NCBI GenBank assembly: GCA_029338835.1 | Contig: JAQYBD010000085.1 | Location: forward strand, 1-39,543 | Direction: 5' to 3' | Length of the DNA: 39,543 nt | Source of the DNA: Selenomonadaceae bacterium | GTDB lineage: Bacteria; Bacillota; Negativicutes; Selenomonadales; Selenomonadaceae | Part shown: in pieces, positions 24,342 through 32,971 of the stretch | How the letters are laid out: every line of letters starts with the position of its first letter | Position numbering within the stretch: position 1 is the first letter of the stretch | Notes under the pieces: model-generated | What the model was told of the DNA's origin: nothing | Databases searched by the model: none | The model's input: the letters and a program-made list of their open reading frames with translations, nothing else | Translations under genes and position numbers: made by a program

Positions 24342-24911
24342 ATGAATTTGGATGTAGTAGAAACGAAGCTCAGAGGTGTTTATGTCTTGGAGCCACAGGT
24401 GTTCGGTGATGCACGCGGCTGGTTCATGGAGAGCTGGTCCCGTCGCAAGATGGAAGCGGCAGGCCTTGTGGTGGACTTCGTGCAGGATAATCAGTCGTAT
24501 TCTGCCGAGAAGGGGACACTGCGCGGCTTGCATTATCAGCTGAATCCGATGTGCCAGGCCAAACTCCTGCGAGTGACACGTGGTACGATTTTTGATGTTG
24601 CCGTTGACATCCGCAAGGGCTCGCCTCAGTTTGGCCAGTGGGTCGGTGTGGAACTCTCGGCGGAAAACAAGAAGCAGCTCTTCATCCCGCGTGGTTTTGC
24701 GCATGGGTTCCTGACGTTGACAGATGATGTCGAGGTCCAGTACAAGGCCGACAATTATTATGCGCCGGAGTGTGATGGCAACATCCGCTGGGATGACCCG
24801 GACATTGGCGTTGCGTGGCCTCTTAAGCCGGTTATCCTGTCTGACAAGGATCAGGAAGCGCCGTCGCTGAAAGAGCGGCTGGCAACCTCTTTGAATTTCG
24901 TATATGAATGA
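24342..24911 (+). CDS. rfbC: dTDP-4-dehydrorhamnose 3,5-epimerase
   Basis: A 189-residue RmlC of the cupin fold, epimerising dTDP-4-keto-6-deoxyglucose at C3 and C5. Family signatures are VFGDARGWFMESW near the N-terminus, DNQSYSAEKGTLRGLHYQ with the catalytic His in RGLHYQ, GTIFDVAVDIRKGSPQFGQW with the catalytic-dyad Asp, and IPRGFAHGFLTL. The length is normal. It is followed after 44 nt by rfbA and preceded by an extended -10 promoter. The cation transporter gene separates it from rfbB. Confidence 0.96.
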   Translation: MNLDVVETKLRGVYVLEPQVFGDARGWFMESWSRRKMEAAGLVVDFVQDNQSYSAEKGTLRGLHYQLNPMCQAKLLRVTRGTIFDVAVDIRKGSPQFGQWVGVELSAENKKQLFIPRGFAHGFLTLTDDVEVQYKADNYYAPECDGNIRWDDPDIGVAWPLKPVILSDKDQEAPSLKERLATSLNFVYE

Positions 24912-24955
24912 TGTGATGACAGTAGAACAAGGTTTTTGAGGAAGGAGTGTAATGT

Positions 24956-25831
24956 GTGATACGCAAGGGAATCATTCTGGCCGGCGGTTCGGGCACGCGT
25001 CTGTATCCGCTGACGATTGCGGTATCGAAGCAGCTCATGCCCGTCTACGACAAGCCGATGATCTATTATCCGCTGTCGACGCTGATGCTCGCAGGGATAC
25101 GGGATATCCTCGTCATCACGACACCTGTGGATAATGCCAATTTCAAACGTCTGCTAGGCGATGGCTCGCAGTGGGGAATCTCAATCTCATATGCCGTACA
25201 GCCGGAGCCGAAAGGACTGGCGCAAGCTTTTCTGATCGGCGAAGAATGGCTGGCGGGCGAAGGGTGTGCGTTGGTACTCGGTGATAACATCTTTTACGGC
25301 TCGGATCTTGCTGTCATGATGCAGCGGGCTGCTCAGCAGGAAGATGGTGCGACCGTTTTTGCATATTATGTCCGTGATCCGGAGCGTTACGGTGTCGTCG
25401 CCTTCGATGCGGCGGGCGAGGCTGTCAGTCTCGAGGAGAAGCCTGCCGTGCCCAGATCCCATTTTGCTGTGACGGGCCTCTACTTCTATGATGCAGGCAT
25501 CGTGGACATTGCAAAGTCTATCCGCCCGTCAGCGCGCGGAGAACTTGAGATCACGGATGTCAATAAGGTGTACCTGGCGCGTCATACACTCCATGTCGAG
25601 ACGATGCGGCGCGGCTATGCCTGGCTTGATACGGGGACGCATGAATCTTTGCTGCAGGCAGCTTCTTTCGTGCAGACCATCCAGGAACGTCAGGGCCTCA
25701 AGATTGCCTGTCTCGAGGAAATCGCATATCGCATGGGGTATATCACGAAAGAACAGGTCGTGAAACTGGCTGAACCGCTCGAGAAGAACGAGTACGGTCA
25801 GTATCTCCTGCGCATGGTGCAGGAATCGTGA
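24956..25831 (+). CDS. rfbA: Glucose-1-phosphate thymidylyltransferase
   Basis: A 291-residue RmlA, making dTDP-glucose from dTTP and glucose-1-phosphate, the first step toward dTDP-rhamnose. The nucleotide-binding motif [16 protein letters not shown] is at the N-terminus, followed by [26 protein letters not shown], then [10 protein letters not shown] and [14 protein letters not shown]. The start is a GTG at 24956 placed 8 nt after GAGGAAGGAG; the ATG at 24952 is in another frame. A weak hairpin follows the gene. Confidence 0.96.
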   Translation: MIRKGIILAGGSGTRLYPLTIAVSKQLMPVYDKPMIYYPLSTLMLAGIRDILVITTPVDNANFKRLLGDGSQWGISISYAVQPEPKGLAQAFLIGEEWLAGEGCALVLGDNIFYGSDLAVMMQRAAQQEDGATVFAYYVRDPERYGVVAFDAAGEAVSLEEKPAVPRSHFAVTGLYFYDAGIVDIAKSIRPSARGELEITDVNKVYLARHTLHVETMRRGYAWLDTGTHESLLQAASFVQTIQERQGLKIACLEEIAYRMGYITKEQVVKLAEPLEKNEYGQYLLRMVQES

Positions 25832-25880
25832 GAGTATAAAGAGTGGAATATGTAAGATGTAAGATATAAGGTTATGGATT

Positions 25881-25909
25881 GCCAGCTCCGGAAAGAAGGC
25901 TGGCCTTTC
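25881..25909 (+). terminator. Weak terminator-like hairpin after rfbA
   Basis: GCCAGC (25881-25886) pairs with GCTGGC (25899-25904) around a 12-nt loop, followed by CTTTC. The stem is short and the T run poor, so read-through into the next gene is possible. Confidence 0.45.
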
Positions 25910-25930
25910 AAAGAAAGGGCGTGACAATTC

Positions 25931-27652
25931 ATGGAGGCATATCAGTTCAAGATCCAGATTGAGGGTGCGCGGCCAACGATATGGAGGCGCTGTTTCGTAC
26001 CGGTGCATATGAATCTCTTCCAGTTTTCCTATGCCATCCAGCTGATGTTTGGCTGGTCGGGGGATCATCTGGCGGATTTCTCGAAAGAGGATGGACGTTT
26101 CCGTGTGCCGGTTGATACACCGGAGGCAGTGGAAGGTTCGGAAGATGGGATGCCCGAGCATAGAGCATCGGAAACCGACCTCGCGGATTTTTTTGGTTCG
26201 GATCAATGGATACATTATACATATGATTTTGGTGATGAATGGGTTCATCGGGTCACGCGCGAAGGCATGGTCGAAGATTATCCCTATGATTATCCGCAGG
26301 TCATCAAGGCGCAGGGCGATGACCCTGCAGAAGACTGTGGCGGCGTAGATGCCTTGAATGCTGGTCGTTGGGCAGAAGAACGCACACCGTTCGATGCTGA
26401 ATTTGTGAATGATGAGTTGCAAGAACCATTGTTCCGGGCTGTTGCCTCTGGCCAGGAAACACCGGACTGGCACAAGCTGGCAAAAGAATACAGGGATGAC
26501 TCAGATCTGATTCCCATGTGTTTTGATGAGGACGATACGGCGTATTTCTGTATAGCGGATGATTTGACGGATACTCTGGCGCCGATGACGAAGTCCGCTT
26601 TGCTGGTCATGGCGGAGCGCAAGGGCTTTCCCATCAAGCGGAGCCTTTGCAAAGCGGATTACTGTCAGGAGATCTCCCGTCAGATGCTGTCGGATGAAGT
26701 TTTGCGATCCTGCCTGCTCTGGCTGTCCAAAGAGGAAATGATGGCACTTGTCAGTGTCCTGCAGGATGTTGAAGCGCCTGCTTATCTGTCGTCCCTGTGT
26801 CCAGTTGGCGAAGATGCACAGATTTTTGGCCTGCCTATGCTGCACTACCTCGGTTATGTGGCGGAACTGGAAGATGATAAAGCCTGTGTTATCCCGCAGG
26901 ATGCTGCCGATGCCATGCGCCGGGTGATGACGGATGATTTCTGGCAGGAATACCGTCAGGATCTCTGGATCGAGGCAGCTTTGTCGATGAGTGCTGACCT
27001 TTATCTGCAGCTTCCCTGGATTGTTTTCATGAAGATCTTGCAGCAGGTTCCTGCTTTTTCCCTGGATGCGCGCGAAACCTTGCGGAGAATCCGGGAGATC
27101 CCTGCAGAGATGCAGCAATTCGTTTGCGAAGATGGGATCCTGCACCTCAAAGTGCCGGAGTCTTGTCTGCCCAATCTTCCGCCCGTGGCTGCCGATGCAG
27201 ATTATTATATCCCATCCATTGAGGAAATCTGGAAGCATGACTTATTCGATGCCGAAGGATCAGCTCTGCTGGAGGGATTCCTGCAATGTGCTTATGCAAA
27301 ATGGCCGGATGCCTTGAAGAAAATCATGGCATCTGAGCTGTCGACGCTGCTCTATGCCATCGTGCATGCAGATTCACTTGAGGTGGTCCAGTCTGCCATG
27401 CGGGGAGATCTTGATTTCCGCAACTGCGGCCTGGAGAACAGCGATGAACTGGCACGGATTTACCGGCGCGATGTGCAGCGCTACTTGAGCGAATTGCGCG
27501 CGCATGTGCGCCGCCCGGAATTCCATGGCTTTACGCAGGCGGAGCAAAAGAACAGCATCAAGGCGTCATGCCAGCAGGCGATGAGAGAAGCGTCAACGGG
27601 ATGGACGCCTAAGGTGATCTCCTTGGTGGATTACAGACGCAGCAGGAATTGA
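25931..27652 (+). CDS. pRiA4b ORF-3 family protein with long C-terminal extension
   Basis: A 573-residue protein. The first ~190 residues match the plasmid pRiA4b ORF-3 family: YQFKIQIEGARPTIWRRCFVP, the IQLMFGWSGDHLADF helix, and IHYTYDFGDEWVHRV with ED..CGGVDAL. Biochemical function of that domain is unknown. The remaining ~380 residues are mostly helical-looking, acidic and without a motif I recognise, ending SLVDYRRSRN. No transmembrane segment or signal peptide is seen. The gene stands alone between rfbA and the pheST T-box. The family was first noted on mobile elements, but nothing mobile is visible around it. Confidence 0.75.
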   Translation: MEAYQFKIQIEGARPTIWRRCFVPVHMNLFQFSYAIQLMFGWSGDHLADFSKEDGRFRVPVDTPEAVEGSEDGMPEHRASETDLADFFGSDQWIHYTYDFGDEWVHRVTREGMVEDYPYDYPQVIKAQGDDPAEDCGGVDALNAGRWAEERTPFDAEFVNDELQEPLFRAVASGQETPDWHKLAKEYRDDSDLIPMCFDEDDTAYFCIADDLTDTLAPMTKSALLVMAERKGFPIKRSLCKADYCQEISRQMLSDEVLRSCLLWLSKEEMMALVSVLQDVEAPAYLSSLCPVGEDAQIFGLPMLHYLGYVAELEDDKACVIPQDAADAMRRVMTDDFWQEYRQDLWIEAALSMSADLYLQLPWIVFMKILQQVPAFSLDARETLRRIREIPAEMQQFVCEDGILHLKVPESCLPNLPPVAADADYYIPSIEEIWKHDLFDAEGSALLEGFLQCAYAKWPDALKKIMASELSTLLYAIVHADSLEVVQSAMRGDLDFRNCGLENSDELARIYRRDVQRYLSELRAHVRRPEFHGFTQAEQKNSIKASCQQAMREASTGWTPKVISLVDYRRSRN

Positions 27653-27697
27653 ACGCAGGGCTTCTTGCATCATATCCTGCGCCGCAGCGGACAGGGA

Positions 27698-27726
27698 TTG
27701 CAATTTCTTTCGCCTTGTGCTATATT
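27698..27726 (+). promoter_or_regulatory. Promoter of the T-box-pheST-zapA unit
   Basis: TTGCAA (27698-27703) and TATATT (27721-27726) with exactly 17-bp spacing, just upstream of the T-box stem I. Confidence 0.75.
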
Positions 27727-27732
27727 TAAGAA

Positions 27733-27957
27733 TCATGACGATGAAAAAGAAGAGTAGCCTGTGTGCCGCCTATAGGGAGTCCCGCCTGGACTGGAAGCGG
27801 GATGACGACAGCAGGGGAACGTTCGCTTTGGAGTCTCCGTAGGAAATGACGGACGCAGGACTGCGTTATGGTCAGGAAGCAAGTGATAAATCAGGGTGGT
27901 ACCGCGAATAGACCTTCGCCCCTATGGCTTTTTGCCGGGGGTCGAAGGTTTTTTTAT
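27733..27957 (+). ncRNA. T-box riboswitch leader, phenylalanine specifier
   Basis: The conserved T-box core AGGGTGGTACCGCG lies at 27893-27906. A stem I region with GGGAGT/GGGAACG type segments precedes it. The codon TTC (Phe) stands at 27822-27824 in the specifier loop position, before GCTTTGGAG. A terminator stem GACCTTCG ... CGAAGGT with seven T residues (27911-27955) competes with the antiterminator. Uncharged tRNA-Phe would bind the specifier and the T-box and permit read-through into pheS. The specifier matches the downstream gene, which strengthens the call. Confidence 0.95.
27911..27955 (+). terminator. Regulated terminator of the pheS T-box
   Basis: Stem ACCTTCG...CGAAGGT with an additional CCCC/GGGG helix and a run of seven T residues, directly upstream of the pheS ribosome-binding site. 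Confidence 0.9.
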
Positions 27958-27971
27958 TTAGGAGGTTCGGT

Positions 27972-29000
27972 ATGGAAGAAAAGATTGAACAGCTGAAAGC
28001 ACAAGCTGCTGCAGCCATCAAGAATGCCGCAGGAAATCTCTCGGAACTTGACGATATCCGCGTCAAGTTCCTGGGCAAGAAGGGTGAGTTTACGACCATC
28101 CTCAGGAGCATGGGGGCCATCGCCAAAGAAGACCGTCCGCGTGTCGGCAAGATCGTCAATGAGGCAAAGGCCCAGATTGCAGAACTCATCCAGCAGAAGA
28201 ATGAGGAACTCAAGGCGCGTGCCATGGCTGACAAACTTGCCAGTGAGAAGATCGACGTCACGCTGCCGGGACGCCAGCAGCCGCTCGGCCATCTGCATCC
28301 GCTGACGCTGACGCTTGAGCGCATCAAGGACATCTTCTTCCGCATGGGATTCTCTGTCGAAGAAGGTCCGGAAATCGAGAAGGACTATTACAATTTTGAA
28401 GCTCTGAACCTGCCAAAAGACCATCCGGCCCGCGATATGCAGGATTCGTTCTACATCACGGAGGATATCCTCATGCGTTCGCAGACGTCGCCGGTACAGG
28501 CGCGCACGATGCAGAAGAATGAGCCGAATGCGCCAATCCGCATGATTGCACCGGGCCGCGTCTATCGTCGCGATGAGTACGATGCCACGCATTCTCCGAT
28601 GTTCACGCAGGTCGAGGGCCTCGTCATTGATGAAGGCATCACGTTTGCGGATCTCAAGGGCACACTCGAACTCTTCCTGCGCCAGATCTTCAATGATGAT
28701 GTCAAAGTCCGCCTGCGTCCGAGCTTTTTCCCTTTCACGGAGCCTTCGACGGAAGTCGATATTTCCTGTGTCATGTGCCATGGCAAGGGCTGCAAGGTCT
28801 GCAAGGGTACGGGCTGGCTTGAGATCCTGGGGGCCGGCATGGTCCATCCTCATGTACTCGAGATGAGCGGTTACGATCCGAAGAAGGTCTCGGGATTCGC
28901 ATTCGGCATGGGCGTAGAGCGCATCGCGATGCTTTCGTATGGTGTCGATGACTTGCGCCTGTTCTATGACAATGATATGCGCTTCCTGCGCCAGTTCTGA
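27972..29000 (+). CDS. pheS: Phenylalanine-tRNA ligase alpha subunit
   Basis: A 342-residue class II aminoacyl-tRNA synthetase subunit, the catalytic half of the (alpha-beta)2 PheRS. An N-terminal coiled coil (about 1-90) binds tRNA. Motif 2 appears in [23 protein letters not shown] and motif 3 in [50 protein letters not shown] is also diagnostic. ATG 27972 with AGGAGG at 27960-27965 is chosen; the upstream in-frame ATG lies inside the T-box terminator. The [16 protein letters not shown] segment holds four cysteines, a feature of many bacterial PheS proteins. Confidence 0.97.
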   Translation: MEEKIEQLKAQAAAAIKNAAGNLSELDDIRVKFLGKKGEFTTILRSMGAIAKEDRPRVGKIVNEAKAQIAELIQQKNEELKARAMADKLASEKIDVTLPGRQQPLGHLHPLTLTLERIKDIFFRMGFSVEEGPEIEKDYYNFEALNLPKDHPARDMQDSFYITEDILMRSQTSPVQARTMQKNEPNAPIRMIAPGRVYRRDEYDATHSPMFTQVEGLVIDEGITFADLKGTLELFLRQIFNDDVKVRLRPSFFPFTEPSTEVDISCVMCHGKGCKVCKGTGWLEILGAGMVHPHVLEMSGYDPKKVSGFAFGMGVERIAMLSYGVDDLRLFYDNDMRFLRQF

Positions 29001-29019
29001 ATGAGAAAGGGGATACACT

Positions 29020-31455
29020 ATGCAGGTTTCCATTAAATGGTTAAAGGATTATATTGATTTTGACTGGTCTGCGGAAGAACTCGCCGATCGTTTCACGATG
29101 GCTGGCGTACCGGTGGAGAATGTCATTCGTGCCGATGAGGGACTCGATAAAGTCGTGACGGGCCGCATCGAGAAGCTCGAGAAACATCCGGATTCCGATC
29201 ACCTCCAGATCTGCCAGATGAATGTCGGTGAGAAAGACCTCATCCAGATCATCACCGGGGCTCAGAATGTGGCAGAAGGGCAGGTTGTACCGGTAGCCAT
29301 GGTTGGTGCCCATCTGCCGAATGGCCTCCACATCAAGAAGGGGAAACTCCGCGGCTTGCCATCAAACGGCATGCTCTGTTCGGCTGGTGAACTGCATCTT
29401 GACCTCACGAAACTGACGGAAGAGGAAAAAGACGGTATATACATCCTGCCGGCCGATACCCCGGTCGGTGTGCCGGCGAAAGAGGTGCTGGGTCTCGATG
29501 ATGTGGTGCTTGAATTCGAGCTTACGGCGAACCGCGGGGATTGCTTCAGCGTACTTGGTCTCGTGCGTGAAATCGCTGTGCTGACAGGCAACAAGCCGAA
29601 ATGGCCGGTCATTGCCTGCCAGGAAGATGATGCGGCGCAAGCCTCGGACATGGTTTCTATTGGCATTGCCGCCCACGAGCTTTGTGACCGTTTCAGTGCG
29701 CGTGTCATCAAGAATGTCAAGATCGGCCCGTCTCCTGAGTGGATGCAGCAGCGCCTTGAAGGTGCTGGCATCCGCGCTATCAACAATGTGGTCGATGTGA
29801 CGAATTTTGTCATGATTGAACTCGGTCAGCCGATGCATGCCTATGATTACGATGAGATTACGGGACATACGCTGACGGCACGTCTTGCGAAGGCTGGTGA
29901 GAATCTCCATACGCTGGATGACAGTTCGCGTCTTGCCAAAGGCACGGAACTCGTCATCGCCGATGCGGAGCATCCGGCAGGTCTGGCAGGCATCATGGGC
30001 GGACTGGAAACGGAAGTCACGGAAAAGACAACGACGGTCGTCCTCGAAGCGGCTTCTTTCAATGGCCCGAGCATCCGCCGTACGGCACGTGCCTGTGGCC
30101 TGCATTCTGAGGCTTCGGGACGCTTTGAGCGTGGTGTCGATGTGACGAATACGCCGCGTGCTTTGGATCGTGCCTGCCAGCTCCTCCAGGATATGGGTGC
30201 CTGCACGGTCACAAAAGGGATTGTCGATTGCTATCCGGAGAAAAAGCAGCCGGTGACGATTGATTATACGACGGCTGAGATCAATCGTCGCCTTGGCACG
30301 GATATCCCGGGAGCAGAAATGGTCAAGATCCTTACAGAACTCGGTTTCCAGGTCGAAGCCAAAGGGGCAGAATCTTACCGTGTCACGGTTCCTTCCTGGC
30401 GCAATGACTGCACGTATATGGAAGATCTTTCGGAAGAAGTCGCCCGTATCTATGGCTTCGACAAGATTGCCAGCACGACGCCGTTTGGCCGCATGGTCCA
30501 GGGACGACAGAGCAGCAAGCAGGACTTTGTGGATACCATCAAGCACACGCTGGCTTCCCTTGGCATGACGGAAGAACTTTCCTTCTCTTTCACGAGTACG
30601 GATCTTTTTGACAAACTGCTGGTGCCGGCGGATTCACCGCTGCGTCAGGCCATCCCCATCATGAATCCGCTGACAGACGAAGCACCGCTCGTACGGACTT
30701 GTCTCTTGACTTCCATCATGGAGAATGCCGTACGCAACTTCTCACGCAAGAATAACGACCTCAAACTCTTCGATGTCGCACCGGTATTCCTGCCCAAGGC
30801 ACTGCCGCTCACGGAACTGCCGGAAGAACGGCTGAAGGTGGCTGGACTCATCACGGGTCGCCGCCATGAAGTAGGCTGGAACCAGGCTGGCGACATGGTT
30901 GACTTTTTCGATATGAAGGGCATTGTCGAAGAACTCTTCCGTGTGCTTGGTATCACGAAGTACACGGTTGAAGCCGGTGAACACTTTGCCCTGCATCCGG
31001 GCAAGACCGCTCTTTTCAAGAAGGGGCGCGAGGTCATTGCCACGGTCGGAGAGCTGCATCCGCAGGCTGCTGAGAACTTTGGCATCAAACAGAAGGTATA
31101 TCTCTTTGAGATGGATGTAGAAGTCCTCATGAAATATACGGGCAAGAGCTTCCACTTCGAATCCCTGCCGAAATATCCGGCGATTGAGCGCGATCTTGCT
31201 ATCGTAGTGACAGAAGATGTTGCGGCAGCAGATATCGAGCGCGTCATTGCCAAGAATGGCGGCAAGCATTTCAAAGGTGTGACGCTCTTTGATGTCTATA
31301 CGGGCGAGCATGTTGCCAAAGGCAAGAAGAGCCTGGCCTTCAATCTGCAGTTCCAGTCGAAGGACAAGACACTGACCGATGAAGAAGCCGATACTGCTTT
31401 CCAGAGCATCCTCAAGGCTGTGGAAAAACAGTTTGCCGCAGAATTGCGCGCTTGA
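29020..31455 (+). CDS. pheT: Phenylalanine-tRNA ligase beta subunit
   Basis: An 811-residue PheT of normal length. In order: an N-terminal tRNA-binding (EMAP-like) domain (about 39-150, KVVTGRIEKLEKHPDSDHLQICQMNVG), the B3/B4 editing domain (about 210-390, INNVVDVTNFVMIELGQPMHAYD), the B5 domain (about 405-475), the catalytic-like domain, and the C-terminal FDX-anticodon-binding domain (about 715-808, PKYPAIERDLAIVV). The editing domain hydrolyses Tyr-tRNA-Phe. It starts 19 nt after pheS with AAAGGGG upstream and is controlled by the same T-box. Confidence 0.97.
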   Translation: MQVSIKWLKDYIDFDWSAEELADRFTMAGVPVENVIRADEGLDKVVTGRIEKLEKHPDSDHLQICQMNVGEKDLIQIITGAQNVAEGQVVPVAMVGAHLPNGLHIKKGKLRGLPSNGMLCSAGELHLDLTKLTEEEKDGIYILPADTPVGVPAKEVLGLDDVVLEFELTANRGDCFSVLGLVREIAVLTGNKPKWPVIACQEDDAAQASDMVSIGIAAHELCDRFSARVIKNVKIGPSPEWMQQRLEGAGIRAINNVVDVTNFVMIELGQPMHAYDYDEITGHTLTARLAKAGENLHTLDDSSRLAKGTELVIADAEHPAGLAGIMGGLETEVTEKTTTVVLEAASFNGPSIRRTARACGLHSEASGRFERGVDVTNTPRALDRACQLLQDMGACTVTKGIVDCYPEKKQPVTIDYTTAEINRRLGTDIPGAEMVKILTELGFQVEAKGAESYRVTVPSWRNDCTYMEDLSEEVARIYGFDKIASTTPFGRMVQGRQSSKQDFVDTIKHTLASLGMTEELSFSFTSTDLFDKLLVPADSPLRQAIPIMNPLTDEAPLVRTCLLTSIMENAVRNFSRKNNDLKLFDVAPVFLPKALPLTELPEERLKVAGLITGRRHEVGWNQAGDMVDFFDMKGIVEELFRVLGITKYTVEAGEHFALHPGKTALFKKGREVIATVGELHPQAAENFGIKQKVYLFEMDVEVLMKYTGKSFHFESLPKYPAIERDLAIVVTEDVAAADIERVIAKNGGKHFKGVTLFDVYTGEHVAKGKKSLAFNLQFQSKDKTLTDEEADTAFQSILKAVEKQFAAELRA

Positions 31456-31480
31456 TTTGATTTTGTGGAGGTGCTTTCCC

Positions 31481-31762
31481 ATGCCGAATCAGGATCCTCG
31501 TTCCTCACAGGTGGAAAAGAAATCGGCGCAGCGTATCGTTGTGGAGATCTTTGGCGATAGTTATCCCTTGAAAACGGATGACCCGGAGCATCTGAAGGTG
31601 CTTGCCAAAGGCGTTGATCAACTCATGAAGCGCACCGCTCGTTCCGTCAGCAGCTTTGATGGCACGAAGATTGCCGTGCTTACAGCGCTGCAGATTGCAG
31701 ATGAGTATGACAAACTGAAAAAAGATTACGATGAACTCGTTGCATTGCTTGACGAAAAATAA
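31481..31762 (+). CDS. zapA: Cell division protein ZapA
   Basis: A 93-residue ZapA-family protein, which binds FtsZ and bundles its filaments at the division ring. The family core is visible: RIVVEIFGDSYPLKTDDPEHLKVLAKGVDQLM (about 15-46), then a coiled-coil-forming helix IAVLTALQIADEYDKLKKDYDELVALLDEK to the end. ATG 31481 has GTGGAGGTG at 31465-31473; an in-frame ATG at 31379 lies inside pheT and is rejected. It is the third gene of the T-box controlled pheS-pheT-zapA unit, an order seen in many Firmicutes. Confidence 0.93.
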   Translation: MPNQDPRSSQVEKKSAQRIVVEIFGDSYPLKTDDPEHLKVLAKGVDQLMKRTARSVSSFDGTKIAVLTALQIADEYDKLKKDYDELVALLDEK

Positions 31763-31774
31763 TCGTTTCATTGG

Positions 31775-31816
31775 CAGGGCTGCCGTCCTCTTTCAGGGCG
31801 GCGGCCCTGTCTTTTC
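31775..31816 (+). terminator. Terminator after zapA
   Basis: A 15-bp stem with three wobble pairs, CAGGGCTGCCGTCCT / AGGGCGGCGGCCCTG, followed by TCTTTTCT. It ends the pheST-zapA transcript 12 nt after the stop codon. Confidence 0.85.
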
Positions 31817-31824
31817 TCATGGGC

Positions 31825-31853
31825 TTGCAATAATCTTTACCATATGTTAATAT
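31825..31853 (+). promoter_or_regulatory. Promoter of the small membrane protein gene
   Basis: TTGCAA (31825-31830) and TAATAT (31848-31853) with 17-bp spacing. The leader of about 45 nt is AT-rich and ends in AGGAGG. Confidence 0.65.
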
Positions 31854-31903
31854 TTAAGTATAAGTTTTACAAAAGTTAAATAAAATACTAGGAGGTTTGA
31901 CAT

Positions 31904-32377
31904 ATGGGAATTTTCAAGAAACGCATTGGCCGGATGCCTTTTCTCGTTATCAGCCTGGGGATTTATCTGCTGGCTCCTCTGTACGTTGCTCATGCCTGGG
32001 AACATCGCGCTTTGACACGGTATTTTACAGAACCACAAGGGCTCTTGGCTGGCTTCTTTCGCATCTTGGGTGATGGAGTGCCCTGCTTTTTCGCACATCA
32101 GGCTGGTGCCGGGACATCCCTGGAGATGACGATCCCGTTTGTATTGACCTTGATGCTGGTGACACTCTGGCGATGCAATGATTGCCGGGCGAGCCGCCGT
32201 TGTCTCGTCTTGCAGTGCCTGCCCATCGCAAGCCTGTTCGCCTTTGTCTATCTGAGTGCGCGCACGACATATCAGCCGCGTCGGCGCATGGCTGTGCGCA
32301 GGCAAGAGGACTGTAGCCGGACAAGCTGGCTGGGAAATCTCGAACACGACAGGAGGGGGCAGCGTCATATTGCTTAA
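31904..32377 (+). CDS. Small membrane protein, possibly DUF805-like
   Basis: A 157-residue protein with three likely membrane helices: about 12-30 (FLVISLGIYLLAPLYVA), 74-88 (MTIPFVLTLMLVTLW) and 102-117 (VLQCLPIASLFAFVYL). The N-terminal KKRIGRMPFLVISL and the later LWRCNDCRASRRC-LPI arrangement faintly resemble DUF805 proteins (RGRIGRxxFW, RRLHDxGRSGWW), but the conserved His/Asp are not kept. The region 89-99 is rich in Cys and Arg. The hydrophilic C-terminal 40 residues look unlike the rest and may be frameshifted or simply divergent. AGGAGG precedes the ATG. Function unknown. Confidence 0.6.
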   Translation: MGIFKKRIGRMPFLVISLGIYLLAPLYVAHAWEHRALTRYFTEPQGLLAGFFRILGDGVPCFFAHQAGAGTSLEMTIPFVLTLMLVTLWRCNDCRASRRCLVLQCLPIASLFAFVYLSARTTYQPRRRMAVRRQEDCSRTSWLGNLEHDRRGQRHIA

Positions 32378-32406
32378 GCCAGCCGGTTGGTGCGGGGAGG
32401 GATGCC

Positions 32407-32435
32407 TTGCACCTCCTGCAGTCAGATGATAGAAT
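32407..32435 (+). promoter_or_regulatory. Promoter of the XRE-ImmA pair
   Basis: TTGCAC (32407-32412) and TAGAAT (32430-32435) with 17-bp spacing. The leader to the regulator start is about 95 nt. No clear operator repeat was found near the promoter. Confidence 0.6.
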
Positions 32436-32536
32436 GGAAGCAACGCAATCAACATGGCCGTTTCGCATAAAGAAGCAGCTCATGGTAAATCGGAACCGTA
32501 GGATATTTTTGGATGGCCTGAGAGAGGATGGATCTT

Positions 32537-32941
32537 GTGAAATTCTGTGATAAATTGCTTCAGCTGCGGCGTGCCCGCAAGCTGACACAGAAAGAGGTGG
32601 CTGCTGCCTGTGGCATTACGCGTCAGACATACAGCGGCTATGAATCGGGTGACCGTTATCCGAAGAAGAAGGAGACGTATCAGGTGCTGGCAGATTTTTT
32701 CGATGTCAGCTTTGCTTACCTTTACACGGATGACGAGATGTTCATTGAGGCAGCAGGGGAACAGTATGGCAGTCGCGGGATGGCGCAAGCTAGAGATCTC
32801 GTGAGCCGTCTGGCTGGGATGTTTGCGGGCGGCGAGCTTTCCGACCAGGACCGTGAGGCCGTCATGCGCTCTCTGGAGCGTGCTTATTGGCTGGCCAAAG
32901 AGGACAACAAGAAGTATACACCGAAAAAATATCGGAAATGA
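32537..32941 (+). CDS. XRE-family helix-turn-helix transcriptional regulator
   Basis: A 134-residue regulator. The Cro/C1-type HTH occupies about residues 3-60: KFCDKLLQLRRARKLTQKEVAAACGITRQTYSGYESGDRYP, then VLADFFDVSFAYLY. The C-terminal half is helical and ends in a lysine-rich tail. I prefer the GTG at 32537 because AGAGAGG lies 9 nt upstream; the ATG at 32528 touches that sequence, leaving no spacing. It is followed 30 nt later by an ImmA/IrrE-type peptidase. In known pairs (ImmR/ImmA, DdrO/IrrE) the peptidase cleaves the XRE repressor. The regulator's targets are not visible. Confidence 0.88.
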   Translation: MKFCDKLLQLRRARKLTQKEVAAACGITRQTYSGYESGDRYPKKKETYQVLADFFDVSFAYLYTDDEMFIEAAGEQYGSRGMAQARDLVSRLAGMFAGGELSDQDREAVMRSLERAYWLAKEDNKKYTPKKYRK

Positions 32942-32971
32942 GAGTCTTGAGATGGGAAGTGACGGGACGGG

